A stretch of DNA of 64,000 nt from Butyrivibrio sp. AE3004 (GCF_000703165.1 NZ_JNLQ01000002.1:1488001-1552000), one strand, 5' to 3'. Counted from the stretch's first letter, positions 44,130 through 53,630 are shown. The notes: a model not told the origin generated them from the sequence alone. Numbers and translations: made by a program.

Positions 44130-44188
44130 ATGAAAACTATGCACTGACCTAAGAAATCCACCTCAAAGTGGTTAACCCTCTTAGGTCA
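44130..44188 (+). ncRNA. Intergenic stem-loop element B before recU
   Basis: ATGAAAACTATG (44130-44141), two bases, then CTGACCT. TGACCTAAGA (44145-44154) pairs perfectly over 10 bp with TCTTAGGTCA (44179-44188). An inner CCAC/GTGG hairpin has loop CTCAAA. It shares its 5' box and closing stem with element A at 40293-40346. It ends 18 bases before the recU start. No T tract follows. Function unknown. Confidence 0.55.
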
Positions 44189-44205
44189 TAATACGGGGAG
44201 AATTT

Positions 44206-44739
44206 ATGGCCACATGGAATTCGAGGGGGCTTCGTGGACAGGCCTTGGAGGAGTTGATAAATCGTACAAACGAAAGGTATCAGGAGGATAATCTTGCTCT
44301 GATACAAAAAATCCCAACACCAATTACACCTATAAAAATAGACAAGGAAACAAGACATATAACACTGGCATATTTTGATCAAAAAAGCACCATAGATTAT
44401 ATCGGGGCTGTTCAGGGTATACCGGTTTGTTTTGATGCAAAAGAATGTGCTCAGGATACCTTTGCACTTGAAAATATACATGCTCATCAGGTTTCATTTA
44501 TGGAACGTTTTGAGATGCAGGATGGCATTGCTTTTTTTCTCATTTATTACACATCCAGAGGAGTTTTTTATTACCTTCCATTCAGGCATCTGAAGAAATT
44601 CTGGGATAGAGCCTTAGCCGGGGGTAGAAAGAGCTTTCGTTATGATGAATTGGATCCGGAATTCGTTATTTCAACTGATATGGATGCATATATACCATAT
44701 CTTGACCTTATACAAAAGGATTTGACACAAAGAGATTGA
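44206..44739 (+). CDS. recU: Holliday junction resolvase RecU
   Basis: A 177-residue Firmicute-type resolvase of the PD-(D/E)xK nuclease fold. The N-terminus WNSRGLRGQALEELIN and the catalytic region STIDYIGAVQGIPVCFDAKEC (D, D, E-like and K positions) are conserved. FEMQDGIAFFLIYYTS and YYLPF follow as in RecU. It cleaves junctions moved by RuvAB, encoded 27 kb upstream. GGGGAGAAT precedes the ATG. It is slightly shorter than Bacillus RecU, lacking part of the basic N-terminal arm. Confidence 0.93.
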   Translation: MATWNSRGLRGQALEELINRTNERYQEDNLALIQKIPTPITPIKIDKETRHITLAYFDQKSTIDYIGAVQGIPVCFDAKECAQDTFALENIHAHQVSFMERFEMQDGIAFFLIYYTSRGVFYYLPFRHLKKFWDRALAGGRKSFRYDELDPEFVISTDMDAYIPYLDLIQKDLTQRD

Positions 44740-44764
44740 CAAATAAATTGCATTCCTATAAACT
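44736..44764 (+). promoter_or_regulatory. Predicted promoter of the his operon
   Basis: TTGACA at 44736-44741 overlaps the recU stop codon. TAAACT follows at 44759-44764 after a 17-base spacer. The short leader shows no T-box or histidine-rich leader peptide. Confidence 0.7.
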
Positions 44765-44826
44765 GAAATAAGTTTAATGTAGTAGCGAAGTAACACGTTA
44801 ATATGCTAAAGCGTCAGGAGATAAAT

Positions 44827-45939
44827 ATGAACCGAAGACTTTTACACACACCCGAAGGCGTTCGTGATTTATATGGAACACAATGCAGTGACAGATCTTG
44901 GGTAAAAGGAGTCATCTGTAAAAAAATGTGTTCATTTGGTTTTGAAGAAATTGATACACCTACTTTTGAATATTTTGATGTTTTTTCAGAAGAGATAAGT
45001 GATAACAGTGCAAGAGAATTGTATAAATTCTTTGATAAAGATGGTATAACCATGGTTTTAAGACCTGATTTTACACCCTCTGTTGCAAGACTTGCCAGTA
45101 AATATTTCCTTGAGGATGATGAACCTGTAAGATTTTGCTACAGCGGTAAAACTTTTCTTAATACGCACAGTCTGCAGGGAAAACTGAAAGAGTCTACAGA
45201 AATAGGTGCTGAGCTCATGAATGACGGCTCAATATATGCTGATGCAGAAATGATAGCGCTTCTTGTTGAGTCAATTTCATCAACCGGGCTTAAAGATTTT
45301 AAGGTAAGCATTGGTGATGCTGATTACTATTATGGAATCTGTGAAGAAGCCGGCATCGATTTTGAAACTGAAGAATATATCAGAGAACAATTGGTAAACA
45401 GAAATGCTTTCGAAGCAGATCGTATTATGGAAGAATATGGTGTTTCCGAAAAATACCGTGAACTAATAAGAAGCGTTTCAACATGCATTGGTAATGCGGA
45501 TGTTCTGAATGAGGCCGGAAGCCTTGCTAATAATAAAAGATCTCTTTTTGCCATAAAGCATCTTCAGGATCTATATAAGGTTTTATGCAGCTATGGAATG
45601 CAGGAATATATTTCATTTGACCTTGGTATGTTAAGTAAATTCAATTACTATACCGGAGTTGTATTTGGAGCTTATACATATGGTGTCGGTGATGCCATCG
45701 CAAAAGGTGGAAGATATGACAATCTTCTGGAAAGATTCGGAAAAAGTGCGCCCTCAATCGGTTTCAAGATCAACCTTGATGATTTAATGACTGCTTTATA
45801 CAGACAGAATGTTGAACTACCTTTAAGAAATGAAAAAATTGTTATTGATTTTAATGATTCCGATTTTGAAAATGCACTATCCAAAGCTAAGGCATTAAGA
45901 GCTGAAGGAAAACAAGTAATTTTGAAAGGAGCAAATTAA
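44827..45939 (+). CDS. hisZ: ATP phosphoribosyltransferase regulatory subunit HisZ
   Basis: A 370-residue HisRS-like protein without tRNA-binding domain. It starts LLHTPEGVRDLYG, has class II synthetase-like motif 2 VLRPDFTPSVARLASK and motif 3-like GGRYDNLLERFGK. HisZ pairs with the short HisG to form the octameric first enzyme of histidine synthesis and confers feedback control. The ATG at 44827 is preferred over one at 44803 because AGGAG lies between them. hisG follows after 1 base. Confidence 0.93.
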   Translation: MNRRLLHTPEGVRDLYGTQCSDRSWVKGVICKKMCSFGFEEIDTPTFEYFDVFSEEISDNSARELYKFFDKDGITMVLRPDFTPSVARLASKYFLEDDEPVRFCYSGKTFLNTHSLQGKLKESTEIGAELMNDGSIYADAEMIALLVESISSTGLKDFKVSIGDADYYYGICEEAGIDFETEEYIREQLVNRNAFEADRIMEEYGVSEKYRELIRSVSTCIGNADVLNEAGSLANNKRSLFAIKHLQDLYKVLCSYGMQEYISFDLGMLSKFNYYTGVVFGAYTYGVGDAIAKGGRYDNLLERFGKSAPSIGFKINLDDLMTALYRQNVELPLRNEKIVIDFNDSDFENALSKAKALRAEGKQVILKGAN

Positions 45940-45940
45940 T

Positions 45941-46588
45941 ATGAGCCCAGAAAAAAGATATCTTACATTTGCTCTCGGAAAAGGACGTCTTGTAAATTCG
46001 ACAATGGAACTTTTGGAAAAATGCGGAATTCATTGTGAAGAAGTAACAGATAAAAAGACAAGAAAACTTATTTTTACAAATGAAGAATTGAAACTTAAAT
46101 TCTTTCTTGCAAAAGGACCGGATGTTCCGACTTACGTTGAATATGGTGCTGCAGATATAGGAATTGTTGGCAAAGATACAATAATGGAAGAGAACAGAAG
46201 CGTTTACGAAGTTTTGGATCTTGGCTTTGGTAAATGCAGAATGTGTGTATGCGGTCCCGAATCAGCAAGAGAACTTCTAAACCATCATGAAATGATAAAA
46301 GTGGCAAGTAAATACCCGAACATTGCTAGAGATTATTTTTACAATCGCAAACAACAGACAGTTGATATAATCAAGTTAAACGGTTCTGTTGAACTTGGTC
46401 CTATTGTTAATCTGTCTGATGTTATTGTTGATATAGTTGAAACAGGTAGTACACTAAGAGAAAATGGACTGACTGTATTGGAAGAAATATGTCCACTGTC
46501 TGCACGAGTTATTGTAAATCAGGTAAGTATGCAGATGGAATCAGATAGAATACATAAGCTTATAAATGACATGAAGGAGAACCTCTAA
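45941..46588 (+). CDS. hisG: ATP phosphoribosyltransferase, short catalytic subunit
   Basis: A 215-residue short-form HisG, which condenses ATP with PRPP at the start of histidine synthesis. It starts LTFALGKGRL and has AADIGIVGKDTIMEE and the PRPP-binding VDIVETGSTLRENGL. The short form lacks the C-terminal regulatory domain and needs HisZ, encoded just upstream. The last base overlaps the hisD ATG. Confidence 0.96.
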   Translation: MSPEKRYLTFALGKGRLVNSTMELLEKCGIHCEEVTDKKTRKLIFTNEELKLKFFLAKGPDVPTYVEYGAADIGIVGKDTIMEENRSVYEVLDLGFGKCRMCVCGPESARELLNHHEMIKVASKYPNIARDYFYNRKQQTVDIIKLNGSVELGPIVNLSDVIVDIVETGSTLRENGLTVLEEICPLSARVIVNQVSMQMESDRIHKLINDMKENL

Positions 46589-47883
46589 TGCGTATCGTTG
46601 AATTAAATGACCAGACAAAAAGCGAGCTTCTTGAAAAGCTTTTAAAAAGAAGCCCATCAAATTATGGTGAATATGAAAAAATAGTTTCTGATATAATTAC
46701 AAATGTACGTGACAGAAAAGATGAAGCACTTTTTGAATACACCGCCAAGTTTGACCATTTTGATATTTCAGCAGATACAATAAAAGTTACAAAAGCTGAA
46801 ATCGAAGAAGCCTACAAAGAATTGGATGATGATTTTATAGAGGTTATCAAAAAAAGCGCTGAAAATATAAGGGTATTTCATGAAAAACAGAAGAGAAATA
46901 CATGGATTGACACTAATGAGGATGGTTCTATTCTCGGACAACGAATTATACCTATAGAAATTTCTGGTGTATATGTTCCGGGTGGTAAAGCTGCTTATCC
47001 ATCAAGTGTACTTATGAATGTAATTCCTGCCAAGGTTGCCGGAGTAGAACGTATAATAATGTGTACTCCTCCCTCAAAAGAAGGAAAAGTGAATCCCGGA
47101 ACTCTTGTTGCAGCAGATATTGCCGGTGTTACTGAAGTTTATAAGGTGGGCGGAGCCCAGGCGATTGCGGCAATGGCTTTTGGCACCGAATCAGTTCCAA
47201 AGGTTGATAAGATAACGGGGCCCGGTAATATTTTTGTAGCACTTGCAAAAAAAGCCTGCTTTGGATATGTTTCAATTGATTCAATAGCCGGTCCTTCCGA
47301 GATACTTGTAATTGCTGACGATACAGCTAATCCAAGATATGTTGCTGCAGATCTTTTATCTCAGGCTGAACATGATGAGATGGCAAGTGCTATACTTATA
47401 ACAACAAGCAAACAAATAGCGGATGAAGTTTCAAAAGAAGTAGATGAATTTATAAAGAAACTTGAAAGGGCTGAAATAATTAAAAAATCAATAGACAATT
47501 ACGGCTATATATTTATTGCTGAAAATATTTCAGATGCCATTGACGCTGCAAATGCAATTGCATCTGAGCATCTTGAGATAATAACTGCAAGTCCCTTTGA
47601 GATTATGCCAAGGATTAAACATGCGGGAGCTATTTTCCTTGGAACATATTCATCTGAGCCCTTAGGTGATTATTTTGCAGGTCCTAATCATATTTTACCT
47701 ACAAATCAGACTGCAAGATTTTTCTCACCTCTTTCGGTTGATGATTTTGTAAAAAAGACAAGTATTATTGCATATTCTGAAGAAGGATTAAGAAAAGTTC
47801 ACAAAGACATTGAACTGTTTGCCAAAAATGAAGGATTGACAGCGCATGCCAATTCTATAGCAGTTCGTTTTGAGGAGGGCTGA
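46588..47883 (+). CDS. hisD: Histidinol dehydrogenase
   Basis: A 431-residue zinc enzyme that oxidises histidinol to histidine in two NAD+-dependent steps. The family signatures are present: PGGKAAYPSSVLMN, KITGPGNIFVALAKK, DSIAGPSEILVIAD, QAEHDEMASAIL and GPNHILPTN. It lies in the compact his operon, overlapping hisG by one base, and hisB starts 1 base after its stop. Length is normal. Confidence 0.97.
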   Translation: MRIVELNDQTKSELLEKLLKRSPSNYGEYEKIVSDIITNVRDRKDEALFEYTAKFDHFDISADTIKVTKAEIEEAYKELDDDFIEVIKKSAENIRVFHEKQKRNTWIDTNEDGSILGQRIIPIEISGVYVPGGKAAYPSSVLMNVIPAKVAGVERIIMCTPPSKEGKVNPGTLVAADIAGVTEVYKVGGAQAIAAMAFGTESVPKVDKITGPGNIFVALAKKACFGYVSIDSIAGPSEILVIADDTANPRYVAADLLSQAEHDEMASAILITTSKQIADEVSKEVDEFIKKLERAEIIKKSIDNYGYIFIAENISDAIDAANAIASEHLEIITASPFEIMPRIKHAGAIFLGTYSSEPLGDYFAGPNHILPTNQTARFFSPLSVDDFVKKTSIIAYSEEGLRKVHKDIELFAKNEGLTAHANSIAVRFEEG

Positions 47884-47884
47884 T

Positions 47885-48472
47885 ATGTCCAGATTTGCCG
47901 AAGTAACAAGAAAAACCGGAGAGACTGATATTACTGTTGAAATTGAAATAGACGGAACCGGAAAATCTGATATCAATACCGGTATTGGATTTTTTGATCA
48001 TATGTTATCCGCTATTGCAAAACATGGCTTTTTTGATCTTAGTATTAATTGTATTGGTGATACTCATGTTGACGGGCATCACACTGTAGAAGATACCGGT
48101 ATCGTACTTGGACAGGCTATAGCAAAAGCAATAGGTGATAAACAGGGAATAAAACGATATGGAAACTTTCTGCTTCCTATGGATGATGCTCTCGTATTAT
48201 CGGCAATTGATTTATGCGGCAGACCGTATTTTGAAATGGACGCGGAATTCAAAGCTCCTATGATCGGTGAATTTGATACTCAACTTATCAGAGAATTTTT
48301 TTATGCAGTATCCTATGGAGCTATGATGAATCTTCATCTTAGAGTAATAACAGGGTTAAATGATCATCATAAAGCAGAAGCAATGTTTAAAGCATTTGCT
48401 AAAGCACTGGATGAAGCAACATCATTCGATGAAAGGATATCCGGTGTATTAAGTACTAAAGGAAGTCTATAA
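47885..48472 (+). CDS. hisB: Imidazoleglycerol-phosphate dehydratase
   Basis: A 195-residue monofunctional dehydratase, without the phosphatase domain fused in E. coli. Metal-binding histidine motifs are visible: GFFDHMLSAIAKHG, DTHVDGHHTVEDTGI and GLNDHHKAEAMFKA. The ATG at 47885 follows GAGGAGGG in the end of hisD; upstream in-frame codons are part of that ribosome site. Confidence 0.96.
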   Translation: MSRFAEVTRKTGETDITVEIEIDGTGKSDINTGIGFFDHMLSAIAKHGFFDLSINCIGDTHVDGHHTVEDTGIVLGQAIAKAIGDKQGIKRYGNFLLPMDDALVLSAIDLCGRPYFEMDAEFKAPMIGEFDTQLIREFFYAVSYGAMMNLHLRVITGLNDHHKAEAMFKAFAKALDEATSFDERISGVLSTKGSL

Positions 48473-48496
48473 AATTACTTGGGAGATATAATTCTT

Positions 48497-49774
48497 ATGC
48501 TGAAAAAATTTGTTACTTGCATATATTTATTACATGGAAATGCAGTTAAATCGCTTGAAAATGCAGACGTTATTTCTGATACACCTGTTTTGCTTGCAGA
48601 AAAGTATGATAATGATGACTGCGATGCAATAATTATTTATGATATGTCAAACGGTGATGCCGAACATGAGGAATCGCTTGATATTATAAAGGATATCTGC
48701 GGAAAGGTTTCCTGTGATGTTTATGGTGCCGGTAATGTAAAACGAATGGAAGACATAAAGAAACTTTTGTATGCAGGATGCAAGAAAGCATGTCTTAATT
48801 TTTCAAAACAGGAAAACATTGATATCCTACAGGAAGTGTCTGAAAAATTTGGTAAAGATAAAATATGCATTTGCTTTACAGAAACAGATAAAATTTCAGC
48901 TTATGAAGATAATATCTGCAAATATTCGGATGAGCTAATACTTTTAAACAGCTCAGAAATAAAAAAGACTCCTGATATCAATATGCCTACAATTTTAAAT
49001 CTTCCCGACCTTTCCCTTGATAAAATGATTGGATTGTTATCACAGTCTAATGTAAGCGGACTTTCGGGAAATGCTATAAATGTTAATTCTTCAGAAATCA
49101 GAAATATGAAAAATATCTGTGCGGAGAATAACCTTGCTGTAAGCAGAATGCTGCCTCAATATAAATGGGAAGATTTAAAAAAGAATTCTGAAGGAATGGT
49201 GCCTGTTGTTGTTCAGGATTTCAGAACAGATGAAGTTTTGATGGTTGCATACTTCAATGAAGAATCCTATTACAAAACAATAGAAACCGGGAAAATGACA
49301 TACTTTAGCAGAAGCAGGAATACGTTATGGCTTAAAGGGGAGACCAGCGGTCACTTCCAGTATGTAAAGAAATTAACAGCTGATTGTGATATGGACACCA
49401 TTCTTGCAAAGGTAAAGCAGATAGGAGCAGCTTGTCATACCGGTAATTACACATGCTTTTTCAATGATATTGCTGGTAAGAAGTATGCTGAAAAGAATCC
49501 TCAAAAAGTACTTGATAGTGTATTTTCTGTTATAAGTGACAGGAAGATTAATCCAAGAGAAGGTTCTTATACAAATTATCTTTTTGAGAAAGGCCTTGAT
49601 AAGATTCTTAAAAAGGTTGGTGAAGAGAGTACCGAAATGGTTATTGCTGCAAAAAATGAAAATTCAAATGAACTCATTTACGAAATGGCAGATTTCCTGT
49701 ATCATATGATGGTACTTATGGCTGAAAAAGGAATCAGCTGGGAAGAAATTACAGATGAACTTGCCAGAAGATAA
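48497..49774 (+). CDS. hisI: HisI-HisE bifunctional enzyme with N-terminal degenerate HisA/HisF-like domain
   Basis: A 425-residue fusion. Residues about 1-205 look like a diverged (beta/alpha)8 barrel of the HisA/HisF kind, but the catalytic aspartate of the first strand is lost ([12 protein letters not shown] instead of a CLDVxxGxVVKG pattern). Residues about 223-325 are phosphoribosyl-AMP cyclohydrolase: [19 protein letters not shown]296-C-D-M-D300, C313 and C320 as metal ligands. Residues about 340-425 are phosphoribosyl-ATP pyrophosphatase: [16 protein letters not shown] and [14 protein letters not shown]. It does steps 2 and 3 of histidine synthesis. hisA, hisF, hisH and hisC are not nearby. 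ATG 48497 is chosen after GGGAG; a TTG at 48479 is less likely. Confidence 0.9.
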   Translation: MLKKFVTCIYLLHGNAVKSLENADVISDTPVLLAEKYDNDDCDAIIIYDMSNGDAEHEESLDIIKDICGKVSCDVYGAGNVKRMEDIKKLLYAGCKKACLNFSKQENIDILQEVSEKFGKDKICICFTETDKISAYEDNICKYSDELILLNSSEIKKTPDINMPTILNLPDLSLDKMIGLLSQSNVSGLSGNAINVNSSEIRNMKNICAENNLAVSRMLPQYKWEDLKKNSEGMVPVVVQDFRTDEVLMVAYFNEESYYKTIETGKMTYFSRSRNTLWLKGETSGHFQYVKKLTADCDMDTILAKVKQIGAACHTGNYTCFFNDIAGKKYAEKNPQKVLDSVFSVISDRKINPREGSYTNYLFEKGLDKILKKVGEESTEMVIAAKNENSNELIYEMADFLYHMMVLMAEKGISWEEITDELARR

Positions 49775-49856
49775 CTATTTACTTTTTTTAATGTTATTTA
49801 AGTCAGGTACACCATTTTTTTAATTAGCTATCTTTTTATATAGTATGAGGTGTAAT

Positions 49857-51737
49857 TTGAAAGAAAAATTAGCTTTATCAGATGAAATCCTTCTTAGCAT
49901 TTCCAAACCCGAGAGGTATATCGGAGGTGAGGTTAACAGTGCTGTGAAGGATTTATCTGACATAAAAATACGATTCGCATTCTGTTTCCCGGATGTTTAC
50001 GAAATTGGTATGTCTCATCTGGGAATACAGATTCTTTATGGTCTTTTCAACGAATATGAGGATGTTTGGTGTGAGCGGGTATTTTCTCCATGGGCTGATA
50101 TGGACAGCGTTATGAGAGAAAAAAATATCCCGCTTTTTGCTTTGGAATCACAAGATCCGGTTAAGAATTTTGACTTTTTGGGTTTTACTCTTCAGTATGA
50201 AATGTGCTACACAAATATATTGCAAGTGCTTGATCTTTCCGGGATTCCTATATATTCAAAGGACAGAACATGGGATGATCCTATTGTTATTGGTGGGGGT
50301 CCCTGTTCTTATAACCCGGAACCCATAGCAGACTTTTTTGATATTTTCTATATTGGTGAAGGTGAAACCAAATACAGAGAGCTGTTTGATCTGTATGAAC
50401 AGTCCAAGGCTGAAGGTATTAGCAGAGAAGAGTTTTTATACAAATGTTCTCAGATACATGGTATTTATGTTCCTTCACTTTATGAGATAAGTTACAAAGA
50501 AGATGGGATAATCTCTGCAATAACACACATAAGGGATGGTGTACCTGCAGTTGTTCAAAAGGAAATTTGCCTTGATCTTACTGATTCTTACTATCCTATG
50601 AAGCCTGTCATGCCATTTATCAGGGTTACTCAGGACAGGGTTGTCCTTGAAGTAATGCGTGGCTGCATAAGAGGCTGTAGATTTTGCCAGGCGGGCCAAC
50701 TATACAGGCCACTTCGAGAGAGAAATGTTGAAAAACTAAAAGAGTATGCAATGACTCTTATAAAGAATACCGGTTATGAAGAAATATCTCTTAGTTCACT
50801 TAGTACAAGTGATTATACCGGACTAAACGAACTTTTGGATTTTCTTATTGATTATTGTAATGAACATAAAGTTAATATATCACTTCCTTCTCTCCGAATA
50901 GATGCTTTTTCACTTGATGTTATGAGCAAAGTGCAGGATGTAAAAAAATCCTCACTTACATTTGCACCCGAGGCAGGATCTCAAAGAATGCGTAATGTCA
51001 TAAATAAGGGACTTACAGAAGAAGATATTTTACGTGGTGCACATGAAGCCTTTGAAGGAGGCTGGAATAAAGTAAAACTGTACTTTATGCTGGGACTTCC
51101 CGGTGAAACTACTGAAGATATTGAAGGAATAGGTGATATTGCTAATAAAATAGCGGTTGAATATTTCGAAACTGTTCCAAAAGAGAAGCGAAATGGCAGA
51201 ACCATAGAAATTGTTGCAAGTACGTCTTTCTTTGTTCCAAAGCCTTTTACACCGTTCCAATGGGCGTCTATGAATACTAAGGAAGAATTTCTTGATAAGG
51301 CCAGCATTACCAGAAAAGGTATAATGGCACAGCTAAATCAAAAACATATAAAATATAACTGGCATGAAGCTGATGCAAGTATGCTTGAGGGAATTTTGGC
51401 AAGAGGTGACAGACGATTATCCACTGTTATTTATAACGTATACAAACGAGGCTGCATTTTTGACGCCTGGAGTGAGTATTTTAAAAATGACATCTGGATG
51501 GAAGAAATGGAAAAAGCAGGACTCGATCCGCTTTTCTATGTAAAACGTGAAAGATCAAAGGATGAGATTCTCCCATGGGATATGCTGGATTGTGGTGTTT
51601 CCAAAGAGTTCTTATGGCGTGAATGGGAGACATCAAAAGAAGGTAAAGTATCGCCTAACTGCAGGCAGTCATGTATGGGATGCGGCGGTGCAAATTATGG
51701 TGTTGGAATCTGTTTTCAACCAAAAACGGGAATTTAA
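49857..51737 (+). CDS. TIGR03960-type radical SAM protein
   Basis: A 626-residue protein with an N-terminal B12-binding-like domain (FCFPDVYEIGMSHLGIQILYG) and a radical SAM core. The cluster motif is C270-IRG-C274-RF-C277 (CxxxCxxC). A C-terminal cysteine-rich tail (NCRQSCMGCGGANYG) may hold another cluster. It matches the TIGR03960 family, which is found beside TIGR03936/DUF2344 proteins, as here. The reaction is unknown. The TTG at 49857 is preferred: GAGGTG lies 5 bases upstream and the protein then resembles its relatives. Confidence 0.88.
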   Translation: MKEKLALSDEILLSISKPERYIGGEVNSAVKDLSDIKIRFAFCFPDVYEIGMSHLGIQILYGLFNEYEDVWCERVFSPWADMDSVMREKNIPLFALESQDPVKNFDFLGFTLQYEMCYTNILQVLDLSGIPIYSKDRTWDDPIVIGGGPCSYNPEPIADFFDIFYIGEGETKYRELFDLYEQSKAEGISREEFLYKCSQIHGIYVPSLYEISYKEDGIISAITHIRDGVPAVVQKEICLDLTDSYYPMKPVMPFIRVTQDRVVLEVMRGCIRGCRFCQAGQLYRPLRERNVEKLKEYAMTLIKNTGYEEISLSSLSTSDYTGLNELLDFLIDYCNEHKVNISLPSLRIDAFSLDVMSKVQDVKKSSLTFAPEAGSQRMRNVINKGLTEEDILRGAHEAFEGGWNKVKLYFMLGLPGETTEDIEGIGDIANKIAVEYFETVPKEKRNGRTIEIVASTSFFVPKPFTPFQWASMNTKEEFLDKASITRKGIMAQLNQKHIKYNWHEADASMLEGILARGDRRLSTVIYNVYKRGCIFDAWSEYFKNDIWMEEMEKAGLDPLFYVKRERSKDEILPWDMLDCGVSKEFLWREWETSKEGKVSPNCRQSCMGCGGANYGVGICFQPKTGI

Positions 51738-51768
51738 AAATATTATTTTTTCATAAAGGTTATTATTT

Positions 51769-52524
51769 ATGGTTAAATTGAGATTGAAATTTTCAAAGCA
51801 TGGTCCAATACGCTTTCTTGGCCATCTGGATGTTATGAGATATGTTCAGAAAGCAATAAGGCGTGCTGAAATAGATATTAAATATAGTGAGGGCTACAGT
51901 CCGCATCAGATATTATCTTTTGCTCAGCCTTTAAGTGTAGGCTCCACCACAGATGGTGATTACATGGATATGACCGTAAACAGCTTAAAAAGTATTGATG
52001 AAGTTATGGAAGCTCTTAATGCTTCAATGAATGAGGGCATAGTCATAACAGCAATTAAGGAACTTCCGGAAAAAACAGTCAATGCCATGACAAGTGTTGC
52101 GGCTGCCGAATATATCATTTCTTTTAGAGAAGGAAAAGAACCGTGCTTTGATCTTGAAAAGGTATTTAATGATTATATGAAACAAAGCAAAATACCTGCC
52201 GTAAAAAAGACAAAGAATGGTGAAAAAACTATAGATATAAAGCCTCTGATATTCAGATGGGAAATTTTACCTGATAACAAAATACATGTATTGTTATCAG
52301 CAGGAAGCAGTTCAAATTTAAAAGCATCACTTCTGACAGAAAGCCTTTTTTCATTTGCAAATGAAGAAATGAAGGAATTTGCTGCAAAATACCACAGACT
52401 CGAAACATACCTTGATGGTAATGATGATAAAGGTCATTTTGTCCAGCCCATGATTCCCGAAATGCTAAACGAATTATCTTTTGCCTCAGGCTTTATAGAA
52501 AATAAGGGTAAAATCTATGTCTGA
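51769..52524 (+). CDS. TIGR03936/DUF2344 family protein
   Basis: A 251-residue protein starting LRLKFSKHGPIRFLGHLDVMRYVQKAIRRAEI, the typical opening of the DUF2344 family (TIGR03936). The family is encoded next to, or fused with, TIGR03960 radical SAM proteins and probably serves as their partner or substrate-binding subunit. The activity is unknown. It overlaps the RNase G gene by 8 bases. Confidence 0.88.
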   Translation: MVKLRLKFSKHGPIRFLGHLDVMRYVQKAIRRAEIDIKYSEGYSPHQILSFAQPLSVGSTTDGDYMDMTVNSLKSIDEVMEALNASMNEGIVITAIKELPEKTVNAMTSVAAAEYIISFREGKEPCFDLEKVFNDYMKQSKIPAVKKTKNGEKTIDIKPLIFRWEILPDNKIHVLLSAGSSSNLKASLLTESLFSFANEEMKEFAAKYHRLETYLDGNDDKGHFVQPMIPEMLNELSFASGFIENKGKIYV

Positions 52525-53539
52525 AATCATTATTACAGATTTCTTTGAGAATACAGCAATTATTGGAATTCATGATAATATTGTCGAATATCTGGATTTC
52601 CCTTATACAGGCGACAGAACAGGAAATATATACGTAGGTAGAGTTGATAATATAGTTTCAAATCTTCGTGCAGCTTTTATCAGGTTTGATAAGACTTGCG
52701 GAAAACACGGAATAGGTTTTTTGCAATTAAAATCACTTCCTGCAGAATGCATTTTGAACAGGACTGTTACTTCATCATCTGAATTAAAACCGGGAGATAT
52801 TGTTCTTGTCCAGTTGCAGGTAGAAGAGCAGAAAACTAAGCAGGCACGACTTACAGGGAGAATTGATTTATCCGGCAGTGTTTTTGAAGGAGATATTGAA
52901 AAACTTATTTCCATTGCGAAAACCCGCTCGGAATATCAAAAAATCAGTACGGATAATTCTGATATATATACGGAAATCATTAATGTTCGTAAGACTTTTT
53001 CACAGATTGTCGGTGAAAATACTGTAAACATTATTACTGATAATAAGAGTGTATATGAAGAACTCACTTCTCAAAGTGTTGAATGTCACTATTATGATGA
53101 GCAGGAAACAAGACTTCCCATTAAGATTCATTATAGCCTTACAAGTAAAACAGAGGATCTTTTTAGGAAGCATGTCTGGATGAAGTCAGGTGCATTCCTG
53201 ATAATTGAACAGACAGAAACACTCAATTTAATTGATGTTAACTCAGGCAAAAATCTGAAAAAATCTGATGAGTTTTTCCTTGAATTAAACAGGGAAGCCG
53301 CAAAAGAAGCCTATAGACAAATAAGATTACGTAATCTTTCGGGTATGATACTTATAGATTTTATTTCAATGAAAAACAAATCCATGAATGATGAACTGAT
53401 TTCTTATATTAAGGAATTGATAAAAGATGACCCCATGGATTTAAGCTTTATTGATCTTACAGGACTTGGTATAATGGAATTTGTCAGAAAAAAAAGGAAG
53501 AAATCTCTCCGTGAAACTATTGACATCACAAAAAAGTGA
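52517..53539 (+). CDS. rng: Ribonuclease E/G family endoribonuclease
   Basis: A 340-residue RNase G-like protein. An S1 domain is at the N-terminus (GNIYVGRVDNIVSNLRAAFIRF, with the family insertion). The DNase I-like catalytic part has the two metal-binding aspartates in LIDVNSGKN and LIDFISMKNK. It lacks the zinc-link CPxC and the C-terminal small domain of E. coli RNase G (489 residues), a compact clostridial form. Its end carries the promoter of rplU. Confidence 0.85.
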   Translation: MSEIIITDFFENTAIIGIHDNIVEYLDFPYTGDRTGNIYVGRVDNIVSNLRAAFIRFDKTCGKHGIGFLQLKSLPAECILNRTVTSSSELKPGDIVLVQLQVEEQKTKQARLTGRIDLSGSVFEGDIEKLISIAKTRSEYQKISTDNSDIYTEIINVRKTFSQIVGENTVNIITDNKSVYEELTSQSVECHYYDEQETRLPIKIHYSLTSKTEDLFRKHVWMKSGAFLIIEQTETLNLIDVNSGKNLKKSDEFFLELNREAAKEAYRQIRLRNLSGMILIDFISMKNKSMNDELISYIKELIKDDPMDLSFIDLTGLGIMEFVRKKRKKSLRETIDITKK

Positions 53540-53548
53540 TGATAATAT
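53520..53548 (+). promoter_or_regulatory. Predicted promoter of rplU
   Basis: TTGACA at 53520-53525 and TAATAT at 53543-53548 with a 17-base spacer, overlapping the end of the RNase G gene. Confidence 0.7.
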
Positions 53549-53555
53549 GCAATAG

Positions 53556-53626
53556 TATGCCGCTTAATGAGGTTTAAGTGGATTATTTATCCCACCACAG
53601 TTAGCGAGATTTAGAAGAAGGAGGTG
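53556..53626 (+). promoter_or_regulatory. rplU leader: Candidate L21 ribosomal-protein leader
   Basis: The leader of rplU contains the hairpin CCGCTTAA (53560-53567) with TTAAGTGG (53574-53581), loop TGAGGT. A competing GTGG/CCAC pairing further on could exclude it. L21 leaders are a known RNA class in Firmicutes at this position; I could not compare with the family model. Confidence 0.5.
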
Positions 53627-53630
53627 CCTT

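Noticed and set aside
44722..44727. A second TTGACA just upstream of the his promoter
   Set aside because: It lies within recU coding sequence and no good -10 is at 16-18 bases; the copy at 44736 has one.
44765..44826. Histidine attenuator or T-box before hisZ
   Set aside because: The leader is too short and holds no histidine-codon run or terminator hairpin.
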